Assembly: GCA_050011195.1 (NCBI GenBank)
Contig: JBEKJO010000004.1
Location: forward strand, 15,467-79,466
DNA from: PALSA-1440 sp050011195
GTDB lineage: Bacteria; Verrucomicrobiota; Verrucomicrobiia; Limisphaerales; UBA8199
Reading direction: 5' to 3'
Length of the DNA: 64,000 nucleotides
Of this stretch, positions 8,915 to 17,372 are shown piece by piece. Numbering within the stretch: the stretch's first letter is position 1; every line of letters starts with the position of its first letter. The translations under genes and the position numbers were made by a program. The notes below the pieces were generated by a model. It had not been told where the DNA came from, ran no database searches, and was given only the letters and a program-made list of their open reading frames with translations.

Positions 8915-10348
8915 ATGAAACTTACTTTGAACCGCCGCTCGTTTCTCAAGCGCACCGCGCTGGCCGCCGGCGCCTTGTCCGCCGGACGCCTCCTTCCGGT
9001 CCCCAATCTCCTCGCTGCTCCGGCCCCGGGCGGCAAGCTCAACTGCGTCCAGATCGGCTGCGGCAACCGCGGCATGGCTCACCTCGAATGGCTGGTGACC
9101 CAAAGCAAGGACAACCTGGTGGCCATCGTGGACGCGGACGAGAAGAGACACGCGAAGGTGAAGAAGTGGCTGGCGAGCAAGGAGCAGGACCCGGCCAGAC
9201 TCCAAGTCTTCACGGATTACCGCGTGATGTTCGACAAGATCGGCCAGCAGATTGACGCGGTCTTCATTGCCACGCCCAATCATCATCACGCGCTGCCCGC
9301 CATGATCGCGCTGCAACTGGGCAAAGCCGTGTTTTGCGAAAAGCCGCTCTCCCACGACATTGCCGAGGCCCGCAAGCTGCGCGCCCTGGCCCGCCAGGCC
9401 AAGGCCCCCACCCAAATGGGCAACCAGGGCCATTGCGAAGACGGCTACCGCCGGCTCTGTGAATTTGTCTGGGCCGGCGTGGTGGGCAACATCACGGAGA
9501 CCCATAGCTGGACCGACCGCGCCAATGGCGGCGTCGGGCCGCGTCCGCCCTCGCTGCCGGTGCCGGCCGGTTTGCATTGGGACAACTGGATCGGCCCCGC
9601 CCCCTACCGCGAATACCACACCGACCTGCACCCGCACGAGTGGCATGGCTGGTATGACTTCGGCAACGGGTCCATCGGCAACATGGGCTGTCACGTGCTG
9701 GACGGGGTGTTTTGGGCGCTCAAGATAGATCATCCAACCGGCGTCGAAGCCGAGGAAATACGCGGCGGCAGCAGTGAACGCTATCCGACCGGCAGCCGTA
9801 TTCGCTGGGATATTCCCGCGCGCGGCGGCATGCCGCCGGCAAAGGTTTATTGGTATGAAGGCTTCAACAAAGACGCCACCGGTAATGCCAGCGGAAGGCT
9901 TAAGGCCGCCCAGGGCAAAGACAGGAATCTTCCCCCGCTTCTGGCGGAGCTGCAAAAGCAGTATCCCGACGAAGAAATGGACCAGCCCGACAGTGGAACG
10001 CTTTACGTCGGCGAAAAGGGCGTCCTCTATACCGGCACCTATGGCGGCAAAATGCACATCCTCCCCCTGGAAAAGATGCAGCAGATGACCCAGCCGCCCC
10101 GGACCCTGCCGCGCCCCAAGAACATCATGGCCGATTTCCTCGACGCCTGCCGGGAAGGCAAGACCGAGACGGCCGCAAGTTTCGACTACGGCGCTCAGTT
10201 GACTGAATTCACCCTGCTCGGCAACTTGGCCCAACATGCCGGCGTGGGGAAAAAGGTGGAATGGGACGGGCTTAACATGAAGGTCACCAACCGCCCCGAA
10301 CTCAACGAGTGGCTGCAGCGCCCGTATCGCAAAGGTTGGCCGGTCTGA
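8915..10348 (+). CDS. Tat-exported Gfo/Idh/MocA oxidoreductase
   Basis: A 477-residue protein beginning with a twin-arginine signal ('NRRSFLKRTALAAGALSAG') and continuing with a Rossmann domain ('CVQIGCGNRGMAHLEWL') and the family motif 'VFCEKPLSHDIAEARKL' (EKP). The C-terminal half is the alpha/beta substrate domain. These enzymes oxidise or reduce sugars and cyclitols with tightly held NAD(P) in the periplasm, as in glucose-fructose oxidoreductase. The ATG at 8915 starts exactly at the Tat signal; the frame is open further upstream to 8726. It stands 185 bases after the glycan operon and may be a separate unit. Substrate unknown. Confidence 0.93.
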   Translation: MKLTLNRRSFLKRTALAAGALSAGRLLPVPNLLAAPAPGGKLNCVQIGCGNRGMAHLEWLVTQSKDNLVAIVDADEKRHAKVKKWLASKEQDPARLQVFTDYRVMFDKIGQQIDAVFIATPNHHHALPAMIALQLGKAVFCEKPLSHDIAEARKLRALARQAKAPTQMGNQGHCEDGYRRLCEFVWAGVVGNITETHSWTDRANGGVGPRPPSLPVPAGLHWDNWIGPAPYREYHTDLHPHEWHGWYDFGNGSIGNMGCHVLDGVFWALKIDHPTGVEAEEIRGGSSERYPTGSRIRWDIPARGGMPPAKVYWYEGFNKDATGNASGRLKAAQGKDRNLPPLLAELQKQYPDEEMDQPDSGTLYVGEKGVLYTGTYGGKMHILPLEKMQQMTQPPRTLPRPKNIMADFLDACREGKTETAASFDYGAQLTEFTLLGNLAQHAGVGKKVEWDGLNMKVTNRPELNEWLQRPYRKGWPV

Positions 10349-10406
10349 TCGTTGTAACTCGTTTAACCTTTGCTTGCGGCTTTCCCGCGCTGCGCTATCT
10401 TCCTCC

Positions 10407-11045
10407 ATGAACCCGGTGAAACCGATGGCTGGGCTGATCCTGGGCCCCGCGCTGGCGGTGGCCGCGCTGGCTGGCTGCGCGCGGGCTGAGTCGCAGACCG
10501 CCGTGACCAATCAGCCCGTCGCTTCACGCCCGTTTACCAATGCCGCTATGGACAAATTCCAAAAGCCCCCCGCCAGAGAGCTGAAGCAGAAGCTGACGCC
10601 GATGCAGTTTGAGGTCACGCAACATGCCGCGACCGAGCCGCCCTTCCGAAACGAGTTTTGGGACAGCCATAGACCGGGCATCTATGTGGATGTCGTGTCC
10701 GGCGAGCCATTGTTCAGTTCGCTGGACAAATTCGACTCGGGCTGCGGTTGGCCGAGTTTCTCGCGGCCGCTGGCGAGCAAGGAAGTCGTCGAGCGCGCTG
10801 ACCATTCCCTCGGCGTCGAGCGAACAGAGGTGCGGTCCAGCGTTGCGGATTCGCACCTCGGCCACGTCTTCAACGACGGCCCCGGCCCGACCGGCCTCCG
10901 GTACTGCATCAACTCCGCCTCGCTGCGGTTCGTCCCCGTCGAGCAAATGGAGCAAGCGGGCTACGGCGCCTATCTTGAACCCTTCATCAAAGCGGGGCTG
11001 TACCAGCCCAAAGGCACTAAAGGGGCTGAAGCGCCGAAGCGATAG
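10407..11045 (+). CDS. msrB: Peptide methionine-(R)-S-oxide reductase MsrB, lipoprotein form
   Basis: A 212-residue MsrB preceded by a lipoprotein signal with lipobox 'LAGC' (C24), so it is expected to be anchored on the periplasmic side. The MsrB domain shows 'DSGCGWPSF' (C113), 'HLGHVFNDGP' and the catalytic 'RYCINSASLRF' (C167). The two CxxC zinc pairs of Escherichia coli MsrB are replaced here (D95/S98 and S144/A147), so it is a zinc-free type. It repairs R-methionine sulfoxide in proteins. The reductant is not evident. The start at 10407 gives a normal signal peptide. Confidence 0.94.
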   Translation: MNPVKPMAGLILGPALAVAALAGCARAESQTAVTNQPVASRPFTNAAMDKFQKPPARELKQKLTPMQFEVTQHAATEPPFRNEFWDSHRPGIYVDVVSGEPLFSSLDKFDSGCGWPSFSRPLASKEVVERADHSLGVERTEVRSSVADSHLGHVFNDGPGPTGLRYCINSASLRFVPVEQMEQAGYGAYLEPFIKAGLYQPKGTKGAEAPKR

Positions 11046-11067
11046 AACCAGGGCGAAATCCACAAAC

Positions 11068-11097
11068 TGTAGCCGCTGGCGGCAGTCGGCGCTGATA
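11068..11097. repeat. Single arm of palindromic element, family C
   Basis: The sequence matches the left arm of the family C element at 43041 (TGTAGCCGC, then GGCAGTCGGCGCTGAT) with about two changes, but no complementary arm follows. It lies just downstream of msrB. Confidence 0.65.
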
Positions 11098-11145
11098 TCC
11101 GCCCTAATGTTAAGAACTTTCTTGCATTTTTCTTGCATTTTTCTC

Positions 11146-11174
11146 TTGCAGGCGGGTTCCAACCAGCGTAAATT
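11146..11174 (+). promoter_or_regulatory. Predicted sigma-70-type promoter for the pseudopilin gene
   Basis: TTGCAG (11146-11151), a 17-base spacer and TAAATT (11169-11174) lie 64 bases before the ATG. Just upstream (11120-11145) the motif TTCTTGCATTTT occurs twice with 12-base spacing, giving a T-rich tract that could be an upstream element. Prediction from consensus only. Confidence 0.5.
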
Positions 11175-11237
11175 ACTGCGAAAAATAGTGTCACAAACAG
11201 CCCCGGCCCGCGCCGGGAAGCGGAATTGAGTCATATT

Positions 11238-12059
11238 ATGAACGTGTCAAAAGTGAACTTTTTCACCAATCGGAGGTTCTCGCGCGCCTTTACCCTGATC
11301 GAACTTCTCGTCGTTATCGCCATTATTGCCATTCTGGCCGCCCTGTTGCTGCCGGCGCTCGCCAAAGCCAAGGCGAAGGCCCAAGACATCACCTGCTTGA
11401 GCAACATGAAGCAGTGGAGCCTGGGCTTTAAAATGTATGCCGACGACAACGGCGATCTGGTGCCCGAGGAGGGCAATACCAGCCTCTCTATCGCCGACCC
11501 GAAAAACGCGGATACTTGGTATAACACAGTCGCCCAATACATCAAGCAATCCGCTTTGGTTGATCTTTACAAGGCGACCCCGGCGAACCCGCCGCTGCCC
11601 GGCACCAAGTCAATTTTCTCCTGCCCCGTCACCCCGCCTGTAGCCAACCCGCCCTACACCACCCCACTACCGACGATCGCGTTCGCGTTCTTCATGTACG
11701 CCGAGAACTCGTGCATCTGTATTGACCTGCCATCTAGCGGAATAAGGCCTCCCGGGGCTAATACGAAGGTCAGCCAGGTCCCCAGGCCCTCGGACACTAT
11801 CTTTGTGGCCCCGCAAAACACCCTCACCGCCACGGCTCCGTCTGAGTCCGTCACCAACGGCAAATACTGCGTCGGGCGCCACGATGGTGGCACCCGGGGC
11901 GAGTTCGGCATGGTTGACGGCAGCGCCCGGTCCGTCAGAACCAACGATTTCGCCCGCACGGGGGATAACTACTATTCGGCCTCGGCAGAGTGGTCCACCC
12001 CCCAAGTGATTTACTGGTATCCGTCGCCGACCACGCCCAACAGCCTCTCCGGGGACTGA
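11238..12059 (+). CDS. Prepilin-type N-terminal cleavage/methylation domain protein (pseudopilin-like)
   Basis: A 273-residue protein with a class III leader: basic residues, then the cleavage site before 'FTLIELLVVIAIIAIL' with Glu at mature position 5, and a helix rich in Ala-Lys. The C-terminal domain ends with a 'HDGG...GEFGMVDGSARSV' segment, the H-x9-DG-type motif of the large pseudopilin families of Planctomycetes and Verrucomicrobia. It should be processed by prepilin peptidase and assembled by a type II secretion or pilus machine such as that at 58.3-64 kb. The ATG at 11238 is preferred over an upstream TTG at 11226. Confidence 0.92.
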   Translation: MNVSKVNFFTNRRFSRAFTLIELLVVIAIIAILAALLLPALAKAKAKAQDITCLSNMKQWSLGFKMYADDNGDLVPEEGNTSLSIADPKNADTWYNTVAQYIKQSALVDLYKATPANPPLPGTKSIFSCPVTPPVANPPYTTPLPTIAFAFFMYAENSCICIDLPSSGIRPPGANTKVSQVPRPSDTIFVAPQNTLTATAPSESVTNGKYCVGRHDGGTRGEFGMVDGSARSVRTNDFARTGDNYYSASAEWSTPQVIYWYPSPTTPNSLSGD

Positions 12060-12128
12060 GCCCATAGCACAGATGAGCCTGTGCGCCCAACCCCTCCATT
12101 CCGTCACCCAATTGTCACAAGATTTCGC

Positions 12129-12156
12129 TTGCACTGGAATTTATTCGGCCCATAAT
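12129..12156 (+). promoter_or_regulatory. Predicted sigma-70-type promoter for the large secreted protein
   Basis: TTGCAC (12129-12134), 16 bases, CATAAT (12151-12156), leaving a leader of roughly 100 bases before the ATG at 12267. The -35 resembles the one at 11146. Prediction only. Confidence 0.45.
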
Positions 12157-12266
12157 CGCCACAACCGGGCTGGCCGGTGTAAATTTGCCGAAAGCACATA
12201 AATCTGCCTGATAGACCTGACAACTGCCCACAATCCAAACAAAACATCAAACATCCAAATCCTCCT

Positions 12267-14570
12267 ATGAAAAAGACACTCATCGTTCTCACCATCCTCG
12301 CCAGCGCCCTCACCGGCGCTCAGGCAGGCATCATCCTCAGCGATAACTTCAGTTATGATAATGGCCTCGATACCAATTCCTCGGGCTACTTCGCCGATAT
12401 TATCGGCGCCCCCGGCTCGACGTGGAATCCGAACTCCGGCTCCACGACGATGCAGGTGACCCCCACCAACACACTCTTCATCACCGCGACCCGGTCGCAG
12501 GACATCTACCACCGCTGGCAGACCGGCCCGGTCTATTACGCGTCTAATTCGGCGTCCGTCCTGTATTCCAGTTACACGCTTAATTGCACCTATTTGCCCA
12601 CCTGGAACGGGACTTACTTCTCCCACTTCGCCGGGACGAATGTTTATACCAGCAGCACCTCGACCATCACCGGCCACCGTTGCCGGGTCTGGAACAGTCT
12701 CACCAATTATACCGCCGGAGGCCTGGCCCCCGGCGCCAACCAATACTATCTGAGCATTATCAACGCGGCGGAAACTGGCGAGAACCCCGTTACCTGGCCC
12801 ACTCCTTTGAACACGAACACCACCTACACGGTCGTCACCAAATACGTGGTTGCCACCGGTCAGTCCACCCTTTGGATCAATCCCACCAACGAGACCGATC
12901 CCAACGTCACGGATACGACCCCGCTTCCGTATGACTGGACGCTGAACACGTTCCTTAACCAGCAAGAACCTATCAACGGCCCGGTCAACGTCATGTGCTA
13001 CGATTTCCGCCAGAACAGCGGCGAGGGGGATGAGGTCATTGGCAACCTGAGAGTCGGCACCCAGTTTACCGACGTGGCCGGACCCCACACCCCGCCGACG
13101 ATGACCGTGCCGGTCAACACGAATACCCCGGCGAACACCCCCATCGGCCCGCTCGCCTTTACCGTTCAGTCGGGCTGGACGCCGGCCACGAACCTCACCG
13201 TCAACGCCACCTCTTCCAACACCAATTTGGTGGCCAACAGCAATATCGTGTTGGCCTTGGCCGTCGGCGATACGGGCGGGACGAACCGCACCATCACCAT
13301 CACCCCGACAACCGGCCAACAAGGGTTTACCACCATCTCCCTGGTCGCGTATGACGGCTACAATAACACGACCAACTCCTTCCTCCTGACGGTCGGCGCC
13401 CCCTCCATCGCCGCCATCCCGAACCAAATCACCAGCCGCAACACCGCCACGCCGACGATTGTTTTCGCGGTGGGTGATACCGAGGGCGACCCGTTGACTC
13501 TCACCGTAACCTCCTCGAACCCGGCCCTGGTCCCGACGAGCAACATCACCCTCGGCGTGGCCGTCGCCGGTTCCAGCAGCAACGTGGTCGTCAGGCCGGT
13601 GTCTGGCACGAACGGCGCCACCACCATCACGATCAGCGTCAGCGATACTCACAACACCAACAGCACCAGCTTCGCCGTCACGGTCACTCCGCCGCCTTTG
13701 GGGCTGGTGTTCAATGAGAACTTTGCCTATACTGATTTTTCCGGTGGTCTTGCCAACGGTCTATATGGCGCCGCCGGCGGAAGCGGTTACGGTTGGAGCC
13801 AGGTTGCCGGCGCCGATCTCTACTCGATCCAGGTGACCAACGGCTTTGCCTATTTGTTTTACACCAACGACGAAAGCCTGGGCGCGTCGTTGACCAATGC
13901 TGGTGTGTATGGCGTTGTGTATGACGGCAGCCAGGGTTATGTCTTTTACACCAGCTTCACTGTGGATTGCACACTCCTGCCAACCTATTACGGCAGCTAC
14001 TTCTTCCACCTCAGCACCAATGCCACGGACACCACCAATTTCCGCGACCGCATCTTTGACGACACGGAGAACGCGGCGACTGGAATGTACCGCTTCGGCA
14101 TCGCGAACGCCTCCACTGCCTGGGTCCAGCAGTTCCCCCGCGACCTGATGACCAACACGACCTATGCCGTCGTCACGCGCTACAACGCGGCCACGGGCGA
14201 CAGCACCCTCTGGGTCAACCCCGTTAATGAGCAGAGCGCCAGCGTGACCGCCTCCGATGCCCCGCAAAGCTCCCTCATCGGCGGCGTCGCCCTGCGGCAG
14301 CCAGGCGACTATTATATTGGCGACCTCACCATCGGCCCGATGAAGGTCGGCACCGCCTTCAGCGACGTGTGGACCGCTCCGGCTCCACCAACGATCGTCC
14401 TGCAGAATCTCGGCGGCTCTATCAGTTTGAGCTGGACTGATCCCTCCGGCTTGTTCGTGCTGCAGTCGGCGCCGAGTGCGACCGGGCCTTATGCGGATAT
14501 CCCGAACTTCACCAACCCGTATACCACAAGCGTCGGGGGAGGCTCCCAGTATTTCCGGTTGAGATACTAA
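12267..14570 (+). CDS. Large secreted protein with duplicated LamG-like halves
   Basis: A 767-residue protein with a clean signal peptide ending near 'GAQA'. Residues about 25-275 and 490-700 are two copies of one jelly-roll-like domain: each starts with a 'DNFSY/ENFAY' segment, carries 'CTYLPTWNG' or 'CTLLPTYYG', and repeats 'NTTYxVVTxYxxATGxSTLW'. Between them is a Thr/Asn-rich Ig- or cadherin-like region. The last 60 residues form the short tail domain ('LSWTDPSGLFVLQSAP') common on secreted proteins of this phylum. It is probably an extracellular or surface protein; no catalytic motif is visible. It has its own predicted promoter and a strong terminator. Confidence 0.85.
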   Translation: MKKTLIVLTILASALTGAQAGIILSDNFSYDNGLDTNSSGYFADIIGAPGSTWNPNSGSTTMQVTPTNTLFITATRSQDIYHRWQTGPVYYASNSASVLYSSYTLNCTYLPTWNGTYFSHFAGTNVYTSSTSTITGHRCRVWNSLTNYTAGGLAPGANQYYLSIINAAETGENPVTWPTPLNTNTTYTVVTKYVVATGQSTLWINPTNETDPNVTDTTPLPYDWTLNTFLNQQEPINGPVNVMCYDFRQNSGEGDEVIGNLRVGTQFTDVAGPHTPPTMTVPVNTNTPANTPIGPLAFTVQSGWTPATNLTVNATSSNTNLVANSNIVLALAVGDTGGTNRTITITPTTGQQGFTTISLVAYDGYNNTTNSFLLTVGAPSIAAIPNQITSRNTATPTIVFAVGDTEGDPLTLTVTSSNPALVPTSNITLGVAVAGSSSNVVVRPVSGTNGATTITISVSDTHNTNSTSFAVTVTPPPLGLVFNENFAYTDFSGGLANGLYGAAGGSGYGWSQVAGADLYSIQVTNGFAYLFYTNDESLGASLTNAGVYGVVYDGSQGYVFYTSFTVDCTLLPTYYGSYFFHLSTNATDTTNFRDRIFDDTENAATGMYRFGIANASTAWVQQFPRDLMTNTTYAVVTRYNAATGDSTLWVNPVNEQSASVTASDAPQSSLIGGVALRQPGDYYIGDLTIGPMKVGTAFSDVWTAPAPPTIVLQNLGGSISLSWTDPSGLFVLQSAPSATGPYADIPNFTNPYTTSVGGGSQYFRLRY

Positions 14571-14603
14571 GCCTGCCGTATACGAATTCCCTTTGAATCA
14601 AGA

Positions 14604-14632
14604 GGACGGCCTTCGGGCCGTCCTTTCTTTTT
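14604..14632 (+). terminator. Rho-independent terminator
   Basis: A perfect 8-bp GC stem (GGACGGCC/GGCCGTCC) with a TTCG tetraloop is followed by TTTCTTTTT, 33 bases after the stop of the large secreted protein. Confidence 0.92.
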
Positions 14633-14672
14633 GGCTCGTTTTCCGGGGGAATCCCTGGTACACCTCTCACCC

Positions 14673-14831
14673 GGATATTTCATGCTCCGCACGAAATGCC
14701 GATAGGCCGGAGCGCCGGTTTCCAAACCGGCTTAGCCTGGGCTCGTGCCAGAAAAGGACACGGATGATGAGTGCGGGCGCCATAAGCCGGTTTGGAAACC
14801 GGCGCTCCGGTCCCGCGGGTATGAAATATCC
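14673..14831. repeat. Nested palindromic element, family D
   Basis: Outer arms of 11 bases (14673-14683 and 14821-14831, GGATATTTCAT and complement) enclose inner arms of 28 bases (14707-14734 and 14783-14810). Each inner arm is itself palindromic (CCGGTTTCCAAACCGG). Together with the terminator the element occupies most of the 303-base gap before the next gene, which otherwise holds nothing recognisable. Confidence 0.88.
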
Positions 14832-14873
14832 GCGGCTGAGGGTAAGAAGGCCCGGCAATCACCGGCCCCGGAT

Positions 14874-17282
14874 ATGGCAGAGCACAATCCAAACAGGACA
14901 CGTTCGAAGGCCGTTCAGCGGCCCGAATCGAACGCCCGCCCAACCCGCGGCGGCAGCCCGGTCGCTTCACTCGTGAAGTCGCCCTTCCGCCTGGTGCGCG
15001 AAGGAAACCCGACCGCGATCGCCATCCTGTTGTTCGCGCTCGTCGTCGGGACGTTCCTCCCGGCGCTGCGCCACGGCTTTGTCAGCTTTGATGACAATGT
15101 CTATGTCTATGAGAACGCCCGCGTGCAACAGGGCTTGAGCTGGGATAACCTTCGCTGGGCTTTCACAACCTTGGACGCGGGCTTCTGGCATCCGTTGACC
15201 TGGTTGTCACTCCTGCTGGACGGCCAACTGTTCGGCCTGCGCCCGGGCGGCTACCACTTGACCAGCCTGCTGCTCCATGCGGCGAACACCGTCCTGCTGT
15301 TCGTGCTGTTCCGCCGCATGACCGGCGCAACCTGGCGCAGCGCCTTGGTCGCCGCCTTGTTCGGCCTGCACCCGCTCCATGTCGAGCCGGTGGCGTGGGC
15401 CGCCGACCGCAAAGACCTTTTGTGTGCGCTGTTCTGGATGCTCGCGCTGCTGATGTACGTGAGATATGCGCAGACGGCAGAAGGAAGAAGGAAGAATGCA
15501 GAATGCAGAATCCAGAACGAAGCATCACGCATCACGCATCAGGCATCACGCATCACGCATCACGCATCACGCATCACGCATCACCCATCGCGCTATTACG
15601 TCCTTGCCCTCCTCTTCTTCGCCTGCGGCCTGATGAGCAAGACGATGGTGGTCACCCTCCCGTTGATCCTGCTCCTGCTCGATTACTGGCCGCTGGGCCG
15701 GCTTTCTTTCCCACCGCTCCACCACTCCACCACTCCACCACTCCGCTTGATCTGGGAGAAACTCCCCTTTCTCGCTGCCGCGTTCGTCTGCGGCCTGCTC
15801 ACACTGCGCGCCGAGAAAGGCGTCGGCGCGCTCGCGACGGACGCTGCCCTCACGGGTTCGGAGCGCCTCGCCAACGCCGCTCTTTCGTACGTGCGTTACC
15901 TTGGCCAGACCGTCTGGCCCGGCGGTTTCGCGGTGTATTATCCCTATCCGGCGGAATTTTCGCTTTGGCCTGTGGTTGGCGCCGGGCTGTTGCTTCTGAC
16001 AATCTCAGCGGTTCTGCTGTGGGCCGCCGCCCGGCGGCCTTGCCTGGCCTTTGGCTGGGTTTGGTATGTGGTCACGTTGCTGCCGGTGATTGGGTTGATC
16101 CAGGTCGGCAGTCACTCCCACGCCGATCGCTATGCTTACGTGCCCTTGATCGGGGTCTTCACGCTTCTGGTTTGGGGCGCCCACGAGCTGACCCGGCGCT
16201 GGCGTTACCAGGCTGTCATCTCGTCGGTGGCCGCTCTGCTGGTCATCAGCCTGTGCGTCGCGTTGTCCCGCCACCAACTCGGCTATTGGCAGGACAGTGA
16301 GACCCTTCTCCGACACGCCATCGCCGTCACCCAGGACAACGAACCCATGCACAATAACCTCGGGACCGTGCTGGTCGAGCAAGGGCGGCTGGACGAGGCC
16401 ATCGGCCAGTTCCGCGAAGCCATAAGGCTGAATCCCGACAGCGCCGGCGTCCATGATAACCTCGGCGCCGCGCTGGCCAGGCAAGGGAAGCTGGCCGAGG
16501 CGGTCAGTCAATTGCGCGAAGCCATAAGGCTGGATCCTGCCTGCGCCGACGCACATAATAACTTGGGGGCCGTGTTGGGCCGTCAGGGGCGACTGGACGA
16601 GGCCATCGGCCATTTGCAAACAGCGATAAAGCTGACGCCCGGCGACGCCGGCGCGCATTGCAACTTGGGTGACGCCCTGGCCTCGACGGGGCGGTTGGAC
16701 GAGGCGATCGGCCAATACCAGGAGGCCCTCAGACTCAAACCCGACGACCCCGAGGCCCACTGCAACCTGGGCGTCGCTTTGGGCAGAAAAGGGCGCCTGG
16801 ACGAAGCGATCTTTCATTTCCGAAGGGCGGTGCAGATCGAGCCCAAACTGGCCGTCGCCCACCATCGCCTCGCCAACCTTCTGCTCCAACGCGGCCAGTT
16901 GGATGACGCCCTCGCCCACTACCAGGCCGCGATCGACGCCCAACCCGGCAATGCGTACCCGCTCAACAACTTGGCTTGGGTGCTGGCGACGTGTCCGCAA
17001 ATCTCCGTCCGCAACGGCGCCCGCGCGCTCGAACTGGCCCAACAGGCCGAGCGCCTTTCTGGCGGCAGGAATCCGTCGATCCTGGGAACCCTCGCCGCGG
17101 CCTATGCCGAGACGGGGCGACTTCCTGAAGCAGTTGCGACTGCTCAGCGCGCTCTGGCGTTGGCCGCCGCCCAAACCAACCTCGCCGAGCTTAATCCCCT
17201 TCGGTCGCAAATCGAACTCTACCAGGCAGGTTCCCCCTTCCGCGACACCAGCCAAACGAACGTTGCGCCTTATCCGCAGTGA
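14874..17282 (+). CDS. GT-C-type membrane protein with C-terminal TPR domain (TMTC-like), copy 2
   Basis: An 802-residue paralogue of the protein at 6321, with the same order: first-loop acidic motif 'FVSFDDNVYVYENARV', 'GLHPLHVEPVAWAADRKD', about ten membrane segments to residue 470, six clear TPRs plus two divergent ones, and the shared tail 'LYQAGSPFRDTSQTN'. A GT-C O-glycosyltransferase role is inferred from TMTC resemblance. Two short tandem arrays are translated within membrane-domain loops, one at the same position as the array in copy 1. The ATG at 14874 is chosen because the frame upstream runs through the family D palindrome. It stands alone rather than in the first copy's operon. 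Confidence 0.85.
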   Translation: MAEHNPNRTRSKAVQRPESNARPTRGGSPVASLVKSPFRLVREGNPTAIAILLFALVVGTFLPALRHGFVSFDDNVYVYENARVQQGLSWDNLRWAFTTLDAGFWHPLTWLSLLLDGQLFGLRPGGYHLTSLLLHAANTVLLFVLFRRMTGATWRSALVAALFGLHPLHVEPVAWAADRKDLLCALFWMLALLMYVRYAQTAEGRRKNAECRIQNEASRITHQASRITHHASRITHHPSRYYVLALLFFACGLMSKTMVVTLPLILLLLDYWPLGRLSFPPLHHSTTPPLRLIWEKLPFLAAAFVCGLLTLRAEKGVGALATDAALTGSERLANAALSYVRYLGQTVWPGGFAVYYPYPAEFSLWPVVGAGLLLLTISAVLLWAAARRPCLAFGWVWYVVTLLPVIGLIQVGSHSHADRYAYVPLIGVFTLLVWGAHELTRRWRYQAVISSVAALLVISLCVALSRHQLGYWQDSETLLRHAIAVTQDNEPMHNNLGTVLVEQGRLDEAIGQFREAIRLNPDSAGVHDNLGAALARQGKLAEAVSQLREAIRLDPACADAHNNLGAVLGRQGRLDEAIGHLQTAIKLTPGDAGAHCNLGDALASTGRLDEAIGQYQEALRLKPDDPEAHCNLGVALGRKGRLDEAIFHFRRAVQIEPKLAVAHHRLANLLLQRGQLDDALAHYQAAIDAQPGNAYPLNNLAWVLATCPQISVRNGARALELAQQAERLSGGRNPSILGTLAAAYAETGRLPEAVATAQRALALAAAQTNLAELNPLRSQIELYQAGSPFRDTSQTNVAPYPQ
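15479..15584. repeat. Compound heptamer array (AGAAGGA, GAATGCA, GCATCAC) inside the TMTC-like copy 2 gene
   Basis: Three consecutive arrays with a 7-base period: AGAAGGA twice plus a partial (15479-15496), GAATGCA three times (15494-15514, last unit degenerate), and GCATCAC nine times (15522-15584, one unit GCATCAG). The last array is 63 bases and encodes the heptapeptide SRITHHA repeated. Confidence 0.94.
15713..15744. repeat. Octamer tandem array (ACCACTCC)4 inside the TMTC-like copy 2 gene
   Basis: Four 8-base units, the first reading ACCGCTCC. They encode a His/Thr/Pro-rich stretch in a second loop of the membrane domain. Confidence 0.88.
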
Positions 17283-17372
17283 AGAAGAGCCTCACACCTC
17301 CTGACCCGTGCGGGGATTTTGTGGGATGTGAGGAATTGAGATGGGCCGGTTTTGGCTGGCCGGGCGCGGCGG

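Noticed and set aside
15522..15584. CRISPR-like array
   Set aside because: Units are 7 bases with no spacers, and the array is inside a reading frame.
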